Shown: positions 8,022-14,859, counted from the first letter of the stretch. The stretch is DNA of 19,997 bases from an uncultured Oscillospiraceae bacterium (GCA_934565615.1 CAKTIH010000026.1:1-19997); one strand, 5' to 3'. Program-made: numbers and translations. Notes: generated by a model from the letters alone, not told the origin.

Positions 8022-8050
8022 TTGCAATATGAGTCGGATTACAATATACT
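8022..8050 (+). promoter_or_regulatory. Predicted promoter for the LarA-like/aminotransferase operon
   Basis: TTGCAA (8022-8027), 17-bp spacer, TATACT (8045-8050), expected start near 8057 and a 39-nt leader. A direct repeat of the form ATTrCAATAT occurs at 8021-8030 and 8039-8048, overlapping the -35 and -10 elements. This spacing would suit a repressor, but no regulator gene is adjacent. Confidence 0.58.
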
Positions 8051-8095
8051 TTGGCATTATTTCAATTGCGAATATGCAGTATAGGTGGGATAAGT

Positions 8096-9382
8096 ATGAA
8101 TAATTATCAATTCGCTTACGGTGACGGTACAGTGACGCTTCCGCTGGAGGGCTGCAATATCCTCGGTGAGCTGCACGGCAACAAGGTGGAGCCTATAAAA
8201 GATATTCGGGCAGCGCTGTGGGAGTCTCTCGATGAGCCAATCGGGAGCGAGGCGCTGTGCAAACGTGTCAAGGCCGGAAACACCGTCGCGCTCATAGTCA
8301 GCGACATGTCACGCTTCTGGATGCGGCAGGATCTTGTCGTCCCGCATCTGGTAGACTATCTCACCCAGCGCTGCGGAGTGCGGGAAGCGGACATCAGCAT
8401 AGTCATCGCAAACGGCACACATGAGGGCGGCGATGAACAGGAGCTGCGCACGCTCGTGACAGACGCGGTATATGACCGCATCCATGTCGAGAACCACGAC
8501 TGCGAGGCAGCTGACCTTGTGTACCTCGGCACGACGCCGCACGGCACGCCCGTGTCCATCAACCGCACAGCAGCGGAGGCGGATATCGTGATCTGCCTCA
8601 GTGCGGTGACGCACCACGTGATGGCGGGCTTCGGCGGCGGGCGCAAGAGCATACTGCCGGGCATCAGCAGCCGCGAAACGATATTTCACAATCACGCATT
8701 TTCCCTTGACGCGGCGCAGCTTCGCTCTAACCCCGCCATCGGTAACGGAGTGCTCAAGGGCAATCCCCTGCACGAGGACATGTGCGAGGCCGCAGGTTTG
8801 GTAAAGAATCTGTTCATCATTAACCTTGTGATGAACGCTCAGATGCAGCTTGCCGCCATTTTCTCCGGGCACTACCTCGACTCATGGGAGCAGGCCTGCC
8901 GCACAGTGGACAAGATATATCAGGTGGATATACCGGAGAAGGCGGACGTCATCGTCACGAGCTGCGGCGGCTTCCCGAAGGATATTTCCCTCTATCAGGG
9001 CACCAAGGCCATCGATAATGTGGAGTCCGGCCTGAAGCCGGGCGGGACGCTGATACTGATAATCGAGGCGCGGGACGGCGGCGGGCCTGCCGAGTACTTC
9101 GACTGGTCGAAGGATCTCACCGCGGGAACGATAGAGCAGCGCCTGCGGGAGCATTTCACGGTCGCGGGCTATATCTTCTTCCTCAACTGCGAACAGGCGC
9201 AGCGCTATAATATTCTGCTCTATTCAAGCATCGACCCGAAGGATGTTGCACCGATGGGGATGAAGGCGTTTTCCGATGTGGATTCCCTGCTTGCCGCAGC
9301 TCAGCTTGAGGGCAAATCGGTCTACGTGATACCGAATGGCTCGACAGTGATACCGCATGTGAAGGAGGATAACGAAGCATGA
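8096..9382 (+). CDS. LarA-superfamily nickel-pincer 2-hydroxyacid racemase/epimerase homologue
   Basis: LarA-family enzymes racemise or epimerise 2-hydroxy acids (lactate, malate, aryl-lactates, aldonates) with a nickel-pincer nucleotide cofactor held by a lysine. The chosen ATG at 8096 (MNNYQFAYGDG) gives 428 aa, and GGTGGG lies about 6 bases upstream, whereas an upstream in-frame ATG at 8051 has no ribosome site. Residues matching the known LarA active site are all present: Arg73 in SDMSR, His109 in ANGTHE, His173/His174 in VTHHVMAGFGGGRKSILPG, the cofactor lysine Lys184 in GGGRKS, His200 in FHNHAF, and Lys295 in GGFPKD. This argues for a working member. The substrate cannot be read from sequence. 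The cofactor makers LarB, LarC and LarE are not nearby and must be encoded elsewhere if it is active. Its stop overlaps the aminotransferase start (ATGA), implying a linked role. Confidence 0.85.
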   Translation: MNNYQFAYGDGTVTLPLEGCNILGELHGNKVEPIKDIRAALWESLDEPIGSEALCKRVKAGNTVALIVSDMSRFWMRQDLVVPHLVDYLTQRCGVREADISIVIANGTHEGGDEQELRTLVTDAVYDRIHVENHDCEAADLVYLGTTPHGTPVSINRTAAEADIVICLSAVTHHVMAGFGGGRKSILPGISSRETIFHNHAFSLDAAQLRSNPAIGNGVLKGNPLHEDMCEAAGLVKNLFIINLVMNAQMQLAAIFSGHYLDSWEQACRTVDKIYQVDIPEKADVIVTSCGGFPKDISLYQGTKAIDNVESGLKPGGTLILIIEARDGGGPAEYFDWSKDLTAGTIEQRLREHFTVAGYIFFLNCEQAQRYNILLYSSIDPKDVAPMGMKAFSDVDSLLAAAQLEGKSVYVIPNGSTVIPHVKEDNEA

Positions 9383-10530
9383 AACGCAATTACATCGCAA
9401 AAAGGTTTCAGCACGCCGGCAGCGGGCTGACGCTCGACACGGAAGCCCTTGCAAAGTATAAGGATATAATCGACCTGAGTATCGGCGACACTGATTTCAT
9501 CACCGACAAGGGCATAATAAACGCCGCCTTCCGTGACGCGAAGGCCGGTTACACACGCTACGGCGACCCCAAGGGCGATCCGGAGCTTATAGACGCGGTG
9601 TGCCGCGCATGGCAGGAGGATTTTGACCAGACGCTCCCGCACGACCATGTGCTTGTAAGCGCGTCGAGCTGCCTCGGCATGGCGCTGGTGATGTTCTCGA
9701 TACTTGATCCCGGTGACGAGGTCATTGCTTTCTCTCCGTATTTCCCCATGTACCGCACACAGGTAGAGCTGGCGGGCGGCGTGTGCGTCGACGTGCCGAC
9801 CTACGCAAGCGAGGACTACGCCATTGACGCGGCGCGTCTGCGCGCTGCTATCACACCGCGGACGAAGGCAATAATATTCAACAACCCCACGAACCCCACC
9901 GGCATGGCCTACGGCAATGACACGCTCGAAATGCTCGCGCGCGTCGCAAAGGAATATGACCTGCTCATTGCGGCGGATGAAATTTATACCACCTATCTCT
10001 ACGAGGGCGACTTCCGTCCCCTCCGCACTCTGCCGGGGATGGCCGAGCGTACTATCACGCTCAACAGCTTTTCCAAGAACTTCCTCATGACCGGCTGGCG
10101 CGTCGGCGTTATCATCGCGGAGCCTGAGCTGCTGGAGGTCATGAACGACATTAACGGTTCTCTCATCTATACCGCGCCCTCGATCTCACAGCGCGCTGCG
10201 ATCCATGCGCTCGCAATGCGCCGCGAGATACGCGAAAAATACGTCACCGCGTACCGCGACCGTATCTTTTATACAGCAGACCGCATAGAGAAGCTCCCGT
10301 ATCTCAGCCTTGTGCGGCCGAAGGGTACGTTCTATCTGTTCCCCGGCATAGAGAAAACCGGGCTCACGGACGATGAGTTCTGCAATGTTCTGCTGGACAA
10401 GGCGCACGTCCTCGTAAGCGACGGTAAGGCTTTCGGCACGGCAGGTGTCGGGCACTTCAGAATTGCATGCACAGTGGGTATTGATACACTAAAAATTGCA
10501 TTTGACCGCATGGAAAAGCTTTCGTTCTGA
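9379..10530 (+). CDS. Class I/II pyridoxal-phosphate aminotransferase
   Basis: Fold type I aminotransferase, 383 aa, moving an amino group between an amino acid and a 2-oxo acid. Visible motifs are the substrate-side GYTRYGDPKGDPEL (57-70), NNPTNPTG at 168-175, the PLP-binding ADEIY at 199-203, the Schiff-base lysine Lys233 in NSFSKNFLMTGWRVG, Arg241 for the PLP phosphate, and the carboxylate-binding Arg361 in HFRIACT. The best family fit is the AspC/aromatic aminotransferase-like group. C-S lyase (PatB) and MalY-like relatives are less likely given NNPTNPTG and the canonical arginine. GGAGG lies 10 bases before the ATG, inside the end of the upstream racemase gene, with a 4-bp overlap. A role in turning imported amino acids into 2-oxo acids that feed a 2-hydroxyacid pathway is inferred from the pairing only. 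Confidence 0.88.
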   Translation: MKRNYIAKRFQHAGSGLTLDTEALAKYKDIIDLSIGDTDFITDKGIINAAFRDAKAGYTRYGDPKGDPELIDAVCRAWQEDFDQTLPHDHVLVSASSCLGMALVMFSILDPGDEVIAFSPYFPMYRTQVELAGGVCVDVPTYASEDYAIDAARLRAAITPRTKAIIFNNPTNPTGMAYGNDTLEMLARVAKEYDLLIAADEIYTTYLYEGDFRPLRTLPGMAERTITLNSFSKNFLMTGWRVGVIIAEPELLEVMNDINGSLIYTAPSISQRAAIHALAMRREIREKYVTAYRDRIFYTADRIEKLPYLSLVRPKGTFYLFPGIEKTGLTDDEFCNVLLDKAHVLVSDGKAFGTAGVGHFRIACTVGIDTLKIAFDRMEKLSF

Positions 10531-10605
10531 GCCATTCTCCCTGTTTTTGCATAAATTGCACAATTCTGATGGTTAATTATTCATGTTTCTCATAAGAACC
10601 GAGTA

Positions 10606-10633
10606 TTTACAAATCCGAATTCGTGAGTATAAT
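10606..10633 (+). promoter_or_regulatory. Predicted sigma-A promoter of the polar amino acid ABC operon
   Basis: TTTACA (10606-10611), 16-bp spacer, perfect TATAAT (10628-10633). The expected start near 10640 gives a leader of about 47 nt that is mostly taken up by the palindrome at 10654-10673. Confidence 0.68.
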
Positions 10634-10653
10634 TATGCACATCACTTACATAT

Positions 10654-10673
10654 TCGTGCATATAAATGCACGA
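10654..10673 (+). promoter_or_regulatory. 20-bp palindrome just before the ribosome binding site
   Basis: The arms TCGTGCAT and ATGCACGA are perfectly complementary around ATAA. The right arm ends one base before the AGGGAGG ribosome binding site (10675-10681). A third copy of the half-site, ATGCAC, is at 10635-10640 at the predicted transcription start. It may be a repressor operator (DNA level) or a stem limiting ribosome access (RNA level). Confidence 0.55.
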
Positions 10674-10686
10674 GAGGGAGGATAAA

Positions 10687-11574
10687 ATGAAAAACCTTAG
10701 CATACTCAAAAAAATGCTGGTGCTGGCACTCAGCGCCGCGATGCTGCTGACCGTCCTTACCGGATGCGGCAGCAGTGAAACCGCAGCTCCGCAGGATGAG
10801 CAGGCAACCGAAGCACAGGCTGAAGAGCAGCCCGCCGCTGAAGCCACCACCCTGCTTGAGCAGATCAAGGCCAAGGGCAAGCTCGTCGTCGGCACCGAAG
10901 CACAGTACGCCCCCTACGAGTTCAAGGATCTCGACGCTAACTTTGTCGGCTGCGACATGTGGCTGGCTCAGCAGATTGCTGACAGCCTCGGCGTTGAGCT
11001 TGAGATCGTCGATATGTCCTTCGCGGGCATCATCCCCGCAGTGCAGTCCGGCCAGGTAGACCTCGGCATAGCCGCCTTCACCAACACCCCCGAGCGCGCC
11101 GAGGAAATTGACTTCAGCGATCTGTACGAGACCAGCGCACAGCTTCTGATAGTCAAGACCGGCAACGCTGACACCTACTCCACCAAGGAGGCCCTCGCAG
11201 GCCAGAAGGTCGGCGCACAGAAGGGCACCATCCAGTCCCAGCTCATCCAGTCCGCACTTCCCGACAGCGAGCTCTTCGAGCTTGAGAAGTACCCCGCGCT
11301 CGCACTTGAGGTGCAGAACGGTAACATCGCAGGTCTGGTAGTCGACCAGGCAGTCGGTGAGTCCCTCGTAGCCAACAGCAACGGTGAGCTTGAGGTCTCC
11401 AACTTCGAGTTCTCCGCAGAGGAAGCTTCCTTCGGTAAGTCCGTCGTCATCGCGAAGGGCAATGAGGAGCTGGTCGCAGCAGTGAACGAGGTCGTCAACA
11501 AGGTCACCTCTGACGGCAGCTACCAGGCAGCATACGACGAGGCAGTCGCACTCGCGGCAACCCTCGGCATGTAA
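10687..11574 (+). CDS. Polar amino acid ABC transporter substrate-binding lipoprotein (SBP family 3)
   Basis: Extracellular receptor of an amino acid importer, 295 aa. The signal has basic MKNLSILKK, a hydrophobic core and the lipobox LTGC with Cys27 as the lipidated residue, then an acidic, Gln/Glu/Ala-rich linker to about residue 55. The type II binding fold follows, with GKLVVGTEAQYAPYEF and the later VGAQKGTIQSQL segment typical of family 3 proteins for glutamine, histidine, arginine or cystine. The ligand is not determinable. The start is the ATG at 10687, with AGGGAGG 5 bases upstream. An in-frame ATG at 10666 lies inside the palindrome and has no ribosome site of its own. This is the first gene of a three-gene operon and is separated from the permease by a strong hairpin, which should give the receptor an excess over the membrane parts. 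Confidence 0.92.
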   Translation: MKNLSILKKMLVLALSAAMLLTVLTGCGSSETAAPQDEQATEAQAEEQPAAEATTLLEQIKAKGKLVVGTEAQYAPYEFKDLDANFVGCDMWLAQQIADSLGVELEIVDMSFAGIIPAVQSGQVDLGIAAFTNTPERAEEIDFSDLYETSAQLLIVKTGNADTYSTKEALAGQKVGAQKGTIQSQLIQSALPDSELFELEKYPALALEVQNGNIAGLVVDQAVGESLVANSNGELEVSNFEFSAEEASFGKSVVIAKGNEELVAAVNEVVNKVTSDGSYQAAYDEAVALAATLGM

Positions 11575-11598
11575 GAAATATACAGCAAAAACTAACTA

Positions 11599-11628
11599 CG
11601 GGCTTCGCCACTTCGGCGGCGAAGCCCG
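11599..11628 (+). terminator. Intercistronic hairpin between binding-protein and permease genes
   Basis: An 11-bp perfect GC-rich stem (CGGGCTTCGCC with GGCGAAGCCCG) closes an 8-nt loop. It is followed by ATTAAACTTT rather than a clean T-run, so it is more likely a stabilising or attenuating stem than a full terminator. It occupies the same position as the livK-livH hairpin in the other importer operon. Confidence 0.5.
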
Positions 11629-11652
11629 ATTAAACTTTGAGGAGGGGTTCCC

Positions 11653-12351
11653 GTGAAATTTATGTTTTTTGAAACGATCGGAAAACTCATCGTCCGCTAC
11701 CACAGCTTTTTTGAAGAGGGCATAATAAATACCCTTATCATAGCAGCCTTCGCAGTGCTTTTTGGCACGATCCTCGGCACGCTCATGGCGAGCATGCGTA
11801 TGAGCAGGATCCTGCCGCTGCGATGGATCGCCACGGCCTACATTGAGTTTATCCGCGGAACTCCCCTGATGGTTCAGTTGATGTTCATCTTCTACGGCCT
11901 GCCGATGGCCGGGATCACGCTGCCGGATATTTCATGGATTCCGAACTTTTCGCGCTTTTCCGCAGGCATCATCGCAATGAGCCTCAATAGCTGCGCATAC
12001 ACCGCGGAGATCATTCGCTCCGGTGTTCAGGCTGTCGACAATGGCCAGATGGAGGCCGCGCGCAGCGTCGGCTTCAGTCACTCTCAGGCCATGAGGCTTG
12101 TCGTTCTGCCGCAGGCAATAAAGAATATCCTCCCCGCGCTCGGCAACGAGTTTGTGACGGTCATCAAGGAATCCTCCATCGTCTCCGTCATCGGTCTTGC
12201 AGACCTGATGTTCCGCACGAATGACGTCATTGCCGTTACATACAAGAGCCTCCCCTGCCTCGCGATAGCCGCGCTGTGCTATTTTGCGATGACCTTCACG
12301 GGCGGACGTATTATCGCGCTGGCTGAAAGGAAGATGAACCATGGCAAATGA
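11653..12351 (+). CDS. Polar amino acid ABC transporter permease (HisM/GlnP family)
   Basis: Membrane channel subunit, 232 aa, with several hydrophobic segments. The family hallmark YIEFIRGTPLMVQL is at 63-76, and the ATPase-docking EAA loop (EAARSVGFSHSQAMRLVVLPQA) is at 134-155. I chose the GTG at 11653 because AGGAGG lies 7 bases upstream. The next in-frame ATG (11662) would put the same site 16 bases away. Only one permease gene is present, so the channel is probably a homodimer. The stop overlaps the ATPase gene by 11 bp. Confidence 0.92.
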   Translation: MKFMFFETIGKLIVRYHSFFEEGIINTLIIAAFAVLFGTILGTLMASMRMSRILPLRWIATAYIEFIRGTPLMVQLMFIFYGLPMAGITLPDISWIPNFSRFSAGIIAMSLNSCAYTAEIIRSGVQAVDNGQMEAARSVGFSHSQAMRLVVLPQAIKNILPALGNEFVTVIKESSIVSVIGLADLMFRTNDVIAVTYKSLPCLAIAALCYFAMTFTGGRIIALAERKMNHGK

Positions 12352-13084
12352 AAAGCTGATACAGGTAGCCGACCTGTGCAAGAGCTATCACAACCTTGAT
12401 GTTATAAAGCACATAAGCGTTGATTTCAGCAAGAATGAGGTCGTATCGATCATCGGCCCCTCCGGCGGCGGCAAGAGCACATTCCTGCGCTGCATGAACC
12501 TGCTTGAAAAGCCAAGCTCCGGTCAGATACTGTTTAACGGCGTGGATATATGTGCGAAGGAGCAGAGCAAATACATAGACCAGCACCGGCAGAAAATGGG
12601 CATGGTGTTCCAGCAGTTCAACCTCTTCAACAACATGACCGTAATGAAGAACCTCACCGCAGCGCCCGTCCGCATCAAAGGCATGGATAAAAAGCAGGCC
12701 GAGGACAAGGCCATTGAGCTGCTCGGGCGCGTCGGACTTGCCGACCGTGCGGACGCTTATCCCGACCAGCTCTCCGGCGGTCAGAAGCAGCGTATTGCCA
12801 TTGTGCGCTCGCTGATGATGGATCCCGAGGTCATGCTCTTCGACGAGCCGACCAGCGCGCTTGACCCCGAAATGATCGGCGAGGTGCTCGACGTTATGAA
12901 GCAGCTTGCCGAAAGCGGGATGACGATGATCGTCGTCACGCACGAGATGCGCTTCGCCCGTGAGGTGAGCAGCCGGACGATCTTCCTCGACGACGGGCAC
13001 ATCGTTGAGGATAAGCCCTCACATGAGCTGTTCGACCATCCCGAAAGCCCGCGTCTCATCAGCTTTCTTGATAAGATGCTCTGA
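12341..13084 (+). CDS. Polar amino acid ABC transporter ATPase (GlnQ/HisP family)
   Basis: Cytoplasmic ATPase driving the importer, 247 aa. Walker A GPSGGGKST is at 39-47, the Q-loop VFQQFNLF is at 89-96, the signature LSGGQKQR is at 144-151, Walker B VMLFDEPTSALDPEM starts at 164, and the switch histidine is in VVTHEM (His201). FNLFNNMTVMKNL is typical of the polar amino acid subfamily. One unusual point is Lys in the signature helix (GGQKQRIAIVRSL), where GGQQQRVAIARAL is common. This is a conservative change also found in some family members. The gene starts inside the end of the permease gene and is followed by a terminator shared with the converging anti-sigma gene. Confidence 0.95.
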   Translation: MANEKLIQVADLCKSYHNLDVIKHISVDFSKNEVVSIIGPSGGGKSTFLRCMNLLEKPSSGQILFNGVDICAKEQSKYIDQHRQKMGMVFQQFNLFNNMTVMKNLTAAPVRIKGMDKKQAEDKAIELLGRVGLADRADAYPDQLSGGQKQRIAIVRSLMMDPEVMLFDEPTSALDPEMIGEVLDVMKQLAESGMTMIVVTHEMRFAREVSSRTIFLDDGHIVEDKPSHELFDHPESPRLISFLDKML

Positions 13085-13111
13085 TAAAATTCACGTTAAT
13101 ATACATGCGAA

Positions 13112-13149
13112 AAGAAACACAGGCGGTCACGGGTCCGCCTGTGTTTCTT
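13112..13149. terminator. Bidirectional terminator between the ABC operon and the anti-sigma-like gene
   Basis: A perfect 15-bp stem (arms 13112-13126 and 13135-13149, AAGAAACACAGGCGG and its complement) with an 8-nt loop. The outer A/T-rich part of each arm supplies a U-rich end for transcripts from either side. It lies between two converging genes. Confidence 0.8.
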
Positions 13150-13171
13150 CTTATCTATATAAACCGGAAAG

Positions 13172-13822
13172 CTAACTTTGTATGGCGTTCATCAGAGTCT
13201 GCCAATCGCTGAGGCTCAGGCCGTCGGAAAAGCTGAGAGAGTATGAATAGCTGCCGTCCGTCCAAATGGCAAGCGTATACTGCCCGGCGTCCCCCTTGAG
13301 CGTTACGGTCATGCCGCTTTCTTCAAGCTCGGTCACATCCGTATAAACGTTATAATCTCCGGAGCAGTCCTCCGTGCCGGCGGATTTTCTGTAGCGCGCG
13401 GTCTTGCCCTCGCCGGAATAATCTATCTCGGCAAGCTCATGCCAGTAGGATATATATTCCGCCTGTTCGGGAATAAACGGCAGGTCAATGTCGTTTACCT
13501 CAAAGCCGACAGCGGCAGACAACGCAGCCGCGGAATCGAGCTCAACAATATCCGCGCCGCCTTGGACAAAGCCGGGGGCGTCCCCCTCATTGGGCTGCAG
13601 ATCATCGCTCGTGCTCACCTGCGCGGGGCTTCTGAGCGCGGACGCGGCGGCGATGATGACGGCAAGGCAGGCGGCCATTGACAGGAGCTTCGTCACTGTC
13701 CTGCCGGTCTGCTTTCTTCGCCGCTCCGCCGTTATGCCCTCGGCTTCTATATTCTCAAGGATGCGGCTGCGCATATCACCGGTAACTTTGATATGATCCA
13801 TTATTTCATCATAGCGCTTCAT
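13172..13822 (-). CDS. Membrane anti-sigma-factor-like protein with DUF4367-like extracytoplasmic domain
   Basis: Probable single-pass signalling protein, 216 aa from the ATG at 13822-13820 (MKRYDEIMDHI). The order is a charged cytoplasmic helix region (1-44), one membrane segment (about 45-62, LLSMAACLAVIIAAASAL), a loose linker, then a folded outside domain (about 95-216). The outside domain is homologous to the neighbouring lipoprotein: residues 141-214 align without gaps to lipoprotein residues 88-161 with about 32 of 74 identical by hand count, sharing SEDxSGDYN-like, LKGDAG and LAxWT motifs. The start overlaps the sigma-like gene by 14 bp, with GGGAGGAG about 10 bases upstream, which is typical sigma/anti-sigma coupling. 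No zinc-binding HxxxCxxC motif is seen, so it is not a classical ZAS anti-sigma factor. Function is inferred from order and topology. Confidence 0.72.
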   Translation of the reverse strand: MKRYDEIMDHIKVTGDMRSRILENIEAEGITAERRRKQTGRTVTKLLSMAACLAVIIAAASALRSPAQVSTSDDLQPNEGDAPGFVQGGADIVELDSAAALSAAVGFEVNDIDLPFIPEQAEYISYWHELAEIDYSGEGKTARYRKSAGTEDCSGDYNVYTDVTELEESGMTVTLKGDAGQYTLAIWTDGSYSYSLSFSDGLSLSDWQTLMNAIQS

Positions 13823-14183
13823 CGAAGTCGTACTCCTCCCTGAGAATTTCTCTGAGCCGCTCACGCCCTCGGTGCAGGTCGGAGCAGACTGTCGCTTCCG
13901 GGCGCTTGAGGATATTGGATATCTCCCTCACGGAGCAGCCCTCGTGATAGAACAGGTGGATGACCTCGCGGTACTTGACCGGCAGGGACTTCACGGCCTC
14001 CCAGACAAAGGAGAGATCGGCGCGCTCGTTTATGGCCGCGCGCTCCGCCGCAGCGGTGACAGGCGCGCTGTAAAGCTTTGCGGCCATCCGAAATACACCG
14101 GCAAGCGTGTTGCGCAGCTCCCGCCAAAACCGGTTCAGGCACTGGCCGAGCATTTCAGAGTACATGCTGCATATTGCTTCCAA
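13809..14183 (-). CDS. ECF-type sigma factor reduced to region 4 (region 2 absent)
   Basis: 124 aa from the TTG at 14183-14181, with a GGGGGGA ribosome-like site 6 bases upstream. An in-frame stop at 14207-14205 bars a longer frame. Residues 58-115 form a complete sigma-70 region 4: VWEAVKSLPVKYREVIHLFY, then the helix-turn-helix at about 82-107 (GCSVREISNILKRPEATVCSDLHRGRERL), which normally reads the -35 element. Ordinary ECF factors are about 160-190 aa and begin with region 2, which binds the -10 element and the core enzyme clamp. Here only a linker-like stretch (LNRFWREL, FRMAAKL) precedes region 4. The other two frames upstream show no region 2, so a single frameshift does not explain it. 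It may be a decayed sigma factor, half of a split sigma, or a region-4-only regulator. An ATG at 14165 is an alternative start. Confidence 0.7.
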   Translation of the reverse strand: MEAICSMYSEMLGQCLNRFWRELRNTLAGVFRMAAKLYSAPVTAAAERAAINERADLSFVWEAVKSLPVKYREVIHLFYHEGCSVREISNILKRPEATVCSDLHRGRERLREILREEYDFDEAL

Positions 14184-14229
14184 ATCAGGTCCCCCCGTTC
14201 TTTCTTACAAAGTAAGCTTCCGAATTTAC

Positions 14230-14718
14230 TCAGCCAACAGAGGACACAAGCGCCGTCATTTCATCGGCGGTCAGCCCAGCTTCGGACGATACGGAATAAG
14301 TATAGCCGTCGTTTGTCCATACGGCAAGCTTCACAAGCCCCGCGTCTCCCTTGAGGAGCACGTCAATGCCGCCGACGCTCACGGTCTCGGTCTCGGCATA
14401 TTCGTTATAATCGCCGCTGATATCCTCGCTGCCGCGCGCCTTGCGGACGCGCCCGGTCTCGTTCTCGCCATTTACGTAGATAACCTCGAGCATCTCATCG
14501 TTCATCGCGCGGTAGATTTTATCGTCAGCGCTGCCGATGGCGTCGGGCAGCGTTATATAAAAGCCGGTCTGCTTCTCCGCTTCCGCGAGCGTGTCGAAAT
14601 CCGTGAACGGATTCGGCATACCGATAATATCAGTCTCGGCACTGTCGGAACTATTGCCGCAGGCCGCAAAAGAGAGGATAGTCAGGAGCATCATAATTAC
14701 CGCAAATAATCTTTTCAT
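14230..14718 (-). CDS. Lipoprotein sharing the anti-sigma protein's extracytoplasmic domain
   Basis: 162 aa, exported and anchored. MKR, a hydrophobic core and the lipobox-like FAAC place the lipidated residue at Cys20, followed by a short Ser/Asp-rich linker. From about residue 42 to the end it carries the same DUF4367-like domain as the anti-sigma-like protein two genes downstream (SGDYNEY, LLKGDAG, LAVWTNDGYTYS). It has no sigma-binding or membrane-spanning part other than the signal. AAAGGG precedes the ATG by about 7 bases. It is the first gene after the ECF-type promoter, 46 bp ahead of the region-4 gene, so all three are probably co-transcribed. A decoy, co-sensor or target role is possible. 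Nothing in the sequence shows enzymatic activity. Confidence 0.75.
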   Translation of the reverse strand: MKRLFAVIMMLLTILSFAACGNSSDSAETDIIGMPNPFTDFDTLAEAEKQTGFYITLPDAIGSADDKIYRAMNDEMLEVIYVNGENETGRVRKARGSEDISGDYNEYAETETVSVGGIDVLLKGDAGLVKLAVWTNDGYTYSVSSEAGLTADEMTALVSSVG

Positions 14719-14773
14719 TGTTTTTCCCTTTCATTTTTGCATCTGTATTGGAGCGGTTCATTTACCGTTCTGT

Positions 14774-14806
14774 CCTATATACAGATGGGAAGGCAAAAAG
14801 GTTGCA
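14774..14806 (-). promoter_or_regulatory. ECF-type promoter of the lipoprotein/sigma/anti-sigma operon
   Basis: Read leftwards: TGCAACC (14806-14800) followed by a T-run, a 17-nt spacer counted after TGCAAC, then TGTATATAGG (14783-14774). An AAC core at -35 and a CTGTA/CGTA-like -10 at this distance is the usual ECF layout, and no good sigma-A pair is found here. The 9-bp sequence CATCTGTAT containing the -10 recurs in inverted orientation at 14740-14748. Confidence 0.55.
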
Positions 14807-14816
14807 GTCACGCGAG

Positions 14817-14839
14817 AAAAATTTTGCCCCCGGAGCAAA
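14817..14839 (-). terminator. Rho-independent terminator of dut-acetyltransferase
   Basis: Leftwards: TTTGCTC, loop CGG, GGGCAAA (one T-G pair), then ATTTTTC. It lies 20 bp after the acetyltransferase stop and just before the ECF-type promoter, separating the two units. Confidence 0.6.
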
Positions 14840-14859
14840 TTTACACCGAGGGCGATTTT

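Noticed and set aside
12311..13000. A 229-codon open frame on the minus strand
   Set aside because: It is antisense to the amino acid ABC ATPase, which has all its canonical motifs.
13859..14240. A frameshift hiding region 2 of the sigma factor
   Set aside because: I read the other two minus-strand frames upstream and they give no region-2-like sequence. One hits a stop shortly before the start region, and the other ends in a stop within about 20 codons.
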